From positions 1-9,718 of the forward strand of contig JAEWJD010000042.1 of the NCBI GenBank assembly GCA_023386765.1: 9,718 nucleotides of DNA. The letters are read 5' to 3'. The notes under the pieces are model-generated. The model saw nothing but the letters and a program-made list of their open reading frames with translations, did not search any database and was not told the origin of the DNA. Both the position numbers and the translations under genes were made by a program. This DNA is from Pseudomonadota bacterium (GTDB lineage Bacteria > Pseudomonadota > Gammaproteobacteria > Burkholderiales > Burkholderiaceae_B). This document shows positions 6,125-9,718 of the stretch, piece by piece. The stretch's first letter is position 1; each line of letters begins with the position of its first letter.

Positions 6125-6943
6125 GTGGATATTTCAATGGTCATAGCGCTGCTGGCGCTGGGAGCGGTCGGCGGCTTTGCCGCAGGCCTGCTGGGCATCG
6201 GCGGCGGAATGCTGCTGGTGCCTTTGCTGACGATGCTGTTCAGCTGGCAGGGTATGCCGGCCGACCTGGTGGTGCATGCAGCGATCGCGACCTCCATGAC
6301 CTCGATCCTGTTCACCTCGATCTCGAGCGTGCGGGCGCACCAGAAGAAAGGCACCATCAACTGGAAACTCGTGATGACGATGGCGCCGGGCATCATCGTG
6401 GGCGGCCTGCTGTCGGGCGGCGCGGCTTTCGCTGCGCTCAGCACGGCCTGGCTGTCGCTGTTCTTCGCGTTGTTCGTGGGCTATTCGGGCTGGAACATGC
6501 TGCGCAACAAGAAGCCCAAACCCAGCCGCCAGTTGCCGGGCGTGGTGGGCACCAGCTCGGTCGGCGCGGGGATTGGCTTCATTTCCGGCCTGGTCGGCGC
6601 GGGTGGCGGTTTTCTCTCGGTGCCATTCATGGTGTGGTGCAACGTGGCCCTGCACACGGCGGTGTCGACCTCGGCGGCGCTGGGCTTTCCGATCGCCTTG
6701 GCCAACAGTATCGGCTATGTGATCTCGGGCGTGGCGGAAGGCATGCATCGCCCCGGGATGCTGGGCTTCATCTACTGGCCAGCGCTGTTGGTGCTGATCT
6801 GCGCCAGCGTGCTGACGGCTCCGGTGGGGGCCGCCATGGCGCACCGCCTGCCGGTCGCGACGCTTAAGCGCGTATTCGCCGGCTTGTTGTTTGTCTTGTC
6901 TGCCTACATGCTGGTCAAGGCCTGGCAGGCCTTCATGGTCTAA
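6125..6943 (+). CDS. TauE/SafE family sulfite/sulfonate-type membrane exporter
   Basis: Inner-membrane transporter of the TauE/SafE (DUF81, PF01925) family; characterised members move sulfite, sulfoacetate or related organosulfur anions, but most are unassigned. It has 272 residues when started at GTG 6125, with about eight hydrophobic segments. The family's internal duplication is clear: GFAAGLLGIGGGMLLVPLL (17-35) and GFISGLVGAGGGFLSVPFM (151-169). Each copy is followed by a similar His/Thr/Ser-rich block (HAAIATSMTS at 51-60, HTAVSTSAAL at 177-186). A basic loop RAHQKKG (70-76) and NKKPKPSRQ (128-136) are likely cytoplasmic. I took GTG because of the GAGGAG site; the protein begins MDISMVIALLALGAVGG. 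It is downstream of mnmA on the same strand but separated by a hairpin, so co-transcription is uncertain. It ends at a strong two-way terminator. The substrate is not readable; no sulfur-metabolism genes adjoin it other than the tRNA thiolase. Confidence 0.88.
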   Translation: MDISMVIALLALGAVGGFAAGLLGIGGGMLLVPLLTMLFSWQGMPADLVVHAAIATSMTSILFTSISSVRAHQKKGTINWKLVMTMAPGIIVGGLLSGGAAFAALSTAWLSLFFALFVGYSGWNMLRNKKPKPSRQLPGVVGTSSVGAGIGFISGLVGAGGGFLSVPFMVWCNVALHTAVSTSAALGFPIALANSIGYVISGVAEGMHRPGMLGFIYWPALLVLICASVLTAPVGAAMAHRLPVATLKRVFAGLLFVLSAYMLVKAWQAFMV

Positions 6944-6974
6944 GTGGCAAGGCCGGGCTTGCCATGGCGGGCCC

Positions 6975-7016
6975 GCCCAAAGAAAAGCCCTGCTTGTGCA
7001 GGGCTTTTCTTTGGGC
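6975..7016. terminator. bidirectional intrinsic terminator between convergent genes
   Basis: A perfect 19-bp stem (6975-6993 with 6998-7016, core AAAGAAAAGCCCTGC) with the 4-base loop TTGT. The stem carries TTTTCTTT on its 3' side in either direction, so it can stop both the exporter transcript (plus) and the GST transcript (minus, ending at 7030). A smaller hairpin, GGCAAG (6946-6951) with CTTGCC (6958-6963), lies just after the exporter stop codon. Confidence 0.85.
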
Positions 7017-7029
7017 TCGCGAAGGCGTC

Positions 7030-7644
7030 TCAGACGGCAGGCGGGGGCATCGTATCCATGAAGGAGGGGCGGGCGGACAGCTTTTCGTCCAGGCGCGCAA
7101 GGTTGGCATGGTCGTGGCGCCAATTGAGAGCGGCAAAACGCAGGTCAAGATAGCTCAGGGCGCAACCCACGGCGATATCGGCCAGGGTGTAGTTAACACC
7201 CATGCAGTGGGCGTTCTCGCCCAGGCTGCCCTCCATGGCGCGCAGGGCGGCATGGATCTTGGTGTATTGACGTTCAATCCAGTCGGGGCTGCGTTGGGCC
7301 TCGGGGCGCATGTTTTCCCGCACGATGGCTACGCAGGCATCCTGCATGCCGTCGGCGATGGCCTCCCAGCATTTGACGGCGGCACGATCGCGCCCTGATT
7401 GCGGGATCAGCCGGGCGACTGGCGACAGCGTATCGAGATACTCGACAATGACACGCGAGTCGAACAGCGCGCCGCCATCCTCCATGACCAGACAAGGCAC
7501 TTTGCCCAGCGGGTTGAACTGTTGGATTTGGCTGTCGGGAGACCAGACGTTTTCGAGTTCAAGCTGGTAATCCAGCTTCTTCTCGGCCATTACGACGCGT
7601 ACTTTGCGTACATAAGGGCTGGTAAGCGAACCAATCAGTTTCAT
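7030..7644 (-). CDS. glutathione S-transferase family protein (YibF-like)
   Basis: Cytoplasmic protein of 204 residues with the GST fold, probably conjugating or reducing small electrophiles with glutathione; the substrate is unknown. The N-terminal thioredoxin-like domain (about 1-76) starts MKLIGSLTSPYVRKVRVVM, with S9 in the active-site position. It carries the glutathione-binding NPLGKVPCL (44-52), with the cis-proline at P50, and FDSRVIVEYL (61-70), with D62-S63. The all-helical C-terminal domain includes WEAIADGMQDA and NYTLADIAVG. The pattern along its whole length resembles E. coli YibF. The ATG at 7644 is the family start but lacks a strong ribosome site. It is transcribed alone from an extended -10 promoter divergent from purB and ends at the shared terminator. 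Nothing links it functionally to its neighbours. Confidence 0.9.
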   Translation of the reverse strand: MKLIGSLTSPYVRKVRVVMAEKKLDYQLELENVWSPDSQIQQFNPLGKVPCLVMEDGGALFDSRVIVEYLDTLSPVARLIPQSGRDRAAVKCWEAIADGMQDACVAIVRENMRPEAQRSPDWIERQYTKIHAALRAMEGSLGENAHCMGVNYTLADIAVGCALSYLDLRFAALNWRHDHANLARLDEKLSARPSFMDTMPPPAV

Positions 7645-7679
7645 GTGGGCACGGAAAGACGTAGTCGGAAAGCGGCCGC

Positions 7680-7707
7680 AGTATAGCAGGATGGGGTGCT
7701 GTTTAAA
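7680..7707 (-). promoter_or_regulatory. predicted promoter of the GST gene (extended -10)
   Basis: On the minus strand TGCTATACT (7688-7680) gives an extended -10 with 5 of 6 consensus bases. TTTAAA (7707-7702), 16 bases upstream, is a 4 of 6 match to the -35. The predicted start near 7673 leaves a leader of about 29 bases. The -35 lies in GTTTAAAC, an 8-base palindrome. Confidence 0.55.
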
Positions 7708-7747
7708 CGCGCCCGTGCGGCGGCCAGGGTGTTACAAAAGGCACGGG

Positions 7748-7756
7748 TGATAAAAT
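7748..7756 (+). promoter_or_regulatory. predicted purB promoter (extended -10)
   Basis: TGATAAAAT provides the TGn element plus a 5 of 6 match to the -10 box. No convincing -35 is visible at the right distance; GTTACA (7731-7736) is too close. The predicted start near 7763 gives a leader of about 29 bases, rich in C and T, ending at the purB ATG. I see no PurR-type operator. Confidence 0.5.
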
Positions 7757-7791
7757 CCGGGCCAATTTCAATCCTTTCTTGCCAACCGACT

Positions 7792-9168
7792 ATGCAGATC
7801 GCAGACCATCTTACTCAACTCAACGCCCTTTCTCCCCTGGACGGACGTTATGCCTCGCGCTGCGACGCACTGCGCGGTCTGCTGTCGGAGGCAGGTTTCA
7901 TGGCGCACCGCGTCGAGGTCGAAGTGGCCTGGCTGGTGGCGCTGTCGGATGCCGGACTGCCGGAGCTGACGCCGTTCTCTGCCGGCGCCCGGGCGCGTCT
8001 GACCCAGCTGGTGCAGCACTTCTCCGAGGCTGACGCCGAGCGCATCAAAGAAATCGAGCGCGTCACGAACCATGACGTCAAAGCCGTCGAGTATTGGCTC
8101 AAGGAACGTGTGGCCGACGATGCCGAGCTGGCGCGCGCCGCTGAATTCATCCACTTTGCCTGCACCTCCGAGGACATCAACAACACCTCGCATGCCCTGA
8201 TGCTGACCCGTTCGCGCGACCACGTCGTGCTGCCGCGTCTGCGCGAAGTGCTGGCCAAGCTGACGGCACTGGCCCAGCAGACGGCCGAGCAACCCATGCT
8301 GTCGCGCACGCACGGCCAGCCGGCCAGCCCGACCACGCTGGGCAAGGAGTTCGCCAACGTTGCCGCACGTCTGGCGCGCGCCATCACGGCGATTGAAGCG
8401 GTCGAGCCGCTGGCCAAGCTTAATGGTGCGACGGGCAACTACAACGCCCACCTCTCGGCCTATCCGGAAATCGACTGGCCCGAGTTCAGCCGCCAGGTGC
8501 TGGCAGGGTTGGGCCTGACCCAGAACCGCCATACGATCCAGATCGAGCCGCATGACTGGATGGCCGCGCTTTTTGATGCCATCGGCCGTGCCAATACCAT
8601 TGTGCTGGACCTGGACCGCGATATCTGGGGTTACATCGCCCTGGGCTATTTCAAGCAGCGCCTCAAGGAAGGTGAGGTCGGTTCTTCGACCATGCCGCAC
8701 AAGGTCAATCCGATCGACTTCGAGAACTCCGAGGGCAACCTGGGTCTGGCCAATGCCGTTCTGCGCCATCTGTCGGAAAAACTGCCCGTCTCGCGCTGGC
8801 AGCGTGACCTGACCGACTCCACCGTGTTGCGGAACCTGGGTGTCGGCCTGGGTTATTGCCTGGTGGCCTGGGATGCCTGCATGCGTGGTCTGAACAAGCT
8901 GGAAGTCAACACGGCAGCGATCGACGCCGATATCGACGCCTGCTGGGAAGTGCTGGCCGAGCCGGTGCAGACCGTCATGCGCCGTTTCGGCCTGCCGCAG
9001 CCCTATGAGCAACTCAAGGCTCTCACGCGTGGCAAGGGTATTACCGAGAGCGCCCTGCGTGAGTTCATCACCGGCCTGGAGCTGCCGGCCGATGCCAAGG
9101 CGCGCTTGCTGGCGATGACTCCGCGGTCTTACGTTGGGCTGGCTGTCAGCCTGGCACGGGCGGTATAG
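7792..9168 (+). CDS. purB: adenylosuccinate lyase
   Basis: Cytoplasmic enzyme of purine synthesis that releases fumarate from SAICAR to give AICAR and from adenylosuccinate to give AMP. It has 458 residues, the usual length for the E. coli-type enzyme. Landmarks: PLDGRY (15-20), TSEDINNTSHA (125-135), the catalytic histidine H174 in SRTHGQPASP, and the superfamily signature GSSTMPHKVNPIDFEN (297-312), whose mobile loop carries S298, the counterpart of E. coli Ser295. RWQRDLTDSTVLRN (335-348) is also typical. The ATG at 7792 begins MQIADHLTQLNALSPLDGRY, as in relatives; the frame stays open to a GTG at 7696, but that extension would swallow the promoter. No purine-rich ribosome site is present. 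The cytochrome c' gene follows 59 bases later. Confidence 0.97.
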   Translation: MQIADHLTQLNALSPLDGRYASRCDALRGLLSEAGFMAHRVEVEVAWLVALSDAGLPELTPFSAGARARLTQLVQHFSEADAERIKEIERVTNHDVKAVEYWLKERVADDAELARAAEFIHFACTSEDINNTSHALMLTRSRDHVVLPRLREVLAKLTALAQQTAEQPMLSRTHGQPASPTTLGKEFANVAARLARAITAIEAVEPLAKLNGATGNYNAHLSAYPEIDWPEFSRQVLAGLGLTQNRHTIQIEPHDWMAALFDAIGRANTIVLDLDRDIWGYIALGYFKQRLKEGEVGSSTMPHKVNPIDFENSEGNLGLANAVLRHLSEKLPVSRWQRDLTDSTVLRNLGVGLGYCLVAWDACMRGLNKLEVNTAAIDADIDACWEVLAEPVQTVMRRFGLPQPYEQLKALTRGKGITESALREFITGLELPADAKARLLAMTPRSYVGLAVSLARAV

Positions 9169-9175
9169 TGACGCA

Positions 9176-9200
9176 CGCCGGCGGCTTGGTCCTGCCGGCG
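9176..9200 (+). other. GC-rich hairpin between purB and the cytochrome gene
   Basis: CGCCGGC (9176-9182) pairs with GCCGGCG (9194-9200) around an 11-base loop, starting 8 bases after the purB stop. No T-run follows (GGCTTCCCC), so it is not a standard terminator. It may stabilise the purB mRNA end or dampen read-through into the cytochrome gene. A possible -10 for that gene (TATAGT, 9164-9169) overlaps the purB stop but has no clear -35. Confidence 0.35.
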
Positions 9201-9227
9201 GGCTTCCCCATCCCAGGAGAACATTTC

Positions 9228-9668
9228 ATGAAGAAGTTGACCGCCATTCTGGCGTTGACCTGTACTTCCTTGGCGCTGCCGGCTGCCGCGCAGTTCGCCA
9301 AGCCGGAAGACGCCGTCAAGTACCGTCAGGCAGCATTCACGGTACTGGCTTCGAACTTCAGTCGCATGCAGCCGGTAATCCGCGGGCAGGCTCCGTATGA
9401 CGCCGCCCAGATCAAGGCCAACGTCGATGTCCTGAAGACGCTGGCAACCCTGCCGTGGGGGGCGTTCGGCCCGGGCACGGAGGGCGGCAATGCCAAGCCG
9501 GAAATCTGGTCGGATGCGGCCGGCTTCAAACAGAAGGAACAAGCCTTCCAGGATGGCGTGGCCAAGCTGTCGGAAGCTGCCGATAGCGGTGACCTGGCCA
9601 AGGTGCGTGCTGCCTTTGGTGCGGTGGGGGCAAGCTGCAAGGCCTGTCACGACGTCTACCGCAAGTAG
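9228..9668 (+). CDS. periplasmic cytochrome c' (four-helix class II c-type cytochrome)
   Basis: Small periplasmic haem protein that binds NO and CO; family members are implicated in protection from nitric oxide. It has 146 residues. The signal peptide MKKLTAILALTCTSLALPAAA has a likely cut after residue 21, leaving a 125-residue mature chain starting QFAKPEDAVKYRQ. The single haem site CKACH sits at the C-terminus (precursor 137-141; mature Cys116, Cys119, His120) with Arg124 four residues on. These are the positions of the haem ligands and proximal Arg of the Achromobacter xylosoxidans protein (from memory). PWGAFGPGTEGG and EIWSDAAGFKQK are family-like. The distal position 16, leucine in A. 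xylosoxidans, is phenylalanine here (precursor F37). The start is set by CAGGAGAAC 5 bases before the ATG. It follows purB on the same strand and ends at a strong terminator; no cytochrome maturation or redox partner genes are in view. Confidence 0.93.
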   Translation: MKKLTAILALTCTSLALPAAAQFAKPEDAVKYRQAAFTVLASNFSRMQPVIRGQAPYDAAQIKANVDVLKTLATLPWGAFGPGTEGGNAKPEIWSDAAGFKQKEQAFQDGVAKLSEAADSGDLAKVRAAFGAVGASCKACHDVYRK

Positions 9669-9683
9669 TGCTGCTGCAGTACC

Positions 9684-9718
9684 CATGAAAAACGCCTCTT
9701 CATGAGGCGTTTTTCATG
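9684..9718 (+). terminator. intrinsic terminator of the cytochrome c' gene
   Basis: A perfect 15-bp stem (CATGAAAAACGCCTC 9684-9698 with GAGGCGTTTTTCATG 9704-9718) and a 5-base loop, starting 15 bases after the stop codon. The T5 tract lies within the 3' arm, and the matching A5 in the 5' arm means it could also work from the other side. It ends at the last base of the window, so the stem or a further tail may continue beyond it. Confidence 0.85.

Noticed and set aside
6134..7123. A 329-codon open frame on the minus strand across the exporter gene and the terminator
   Set aside because: It runs through the strong two-way terminator and into the GST gene on the same strand in another frame; rich in Arg, Gln, His and Ala with no motif.
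7768..9012. A 414-codon open frame on the minus strand
   Set aside because: It is opposite purB, has no recognisable domain and shows the biased composition of an antisense shadow.

Overview
The window is about 9.7 kb of GC-rich DNA, densely packed with genes and with no interval over about 200 bases lacking one. The best fit is a beta-proteobacterium of the Alcaligenaceae (Bordetella/Achromobacter group). Three things point there: a tripartite-type periplasmic binding protein of the 'Bug' family, which is greatly expanded in that group; a cytochrome c' whose haem ligands fall at the same mature positions as in the Achromobacter xylosoxidans protein; and the overall GC-rich coding style. The assignment is inferred from protein resemblance, not from a database search.

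Left part (1-1687, minus strand): the proton-translocating NAD(P) transhydrogenase operon in its three-gene form, pntAa-pntAb-pntB. The genes are nearly or actually overlapping, and pntB runs off the left edge. A 203-base gap (1688-1890) holds a likely promoter for pntAa and the terminator of the next minus-strand gene.

Middle-left (1891-4905): an N-formylglutamate amidohydrolase family gene and a Bug-type periplasmic solute-binding protein gene, both minus strand, separated by a clean hairpin terminator or attenuator. A LysR-type regulator (GcvA-like) is divergent to the Bug gene. The divergent gap holds a perfect 12-base palindrome centred about 63 bases upstream of the predicted Bug transcription start, where LysR activators usually bind. 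A regulated uptake-plus-hydrolysis module for an N-acyl amino acid-like compound is a reasonable but unproven reading.

Middle-right (4914-7016): mnmA (tRNA 2-thiouridylase), whose predicted -10 box lies inside the lysR stop region, then a TauE/SafE-family membrane exporter starting at GTG. A strong 19-bp hairpin separates this exporter from the convergent glutathione S-transferase gene (minus strand, YibF-like).

Right part (7645-9718): a divergent promoter region with an extended -10 on each strand feeds the GST gene leftward and purB (adenylosuccinate lyase) rightward. A cytochrome c' gene follows purB, and a 15-bp perfect hairpin terminator ends exactly at the window edge.

I see no phage genes, insertion sequence, CRISPR array, tRNA, rRNA or clear sign of recent transfer. 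This is ordinary chromosomal housekeeping plus one small regulated catabolic/uptake locus, and I did not find an undescribed system. The most interesting protein detail is a phenylalanine at the distal haem position of the cytochrome c', where the A. xylosoxidans protein has leucine.
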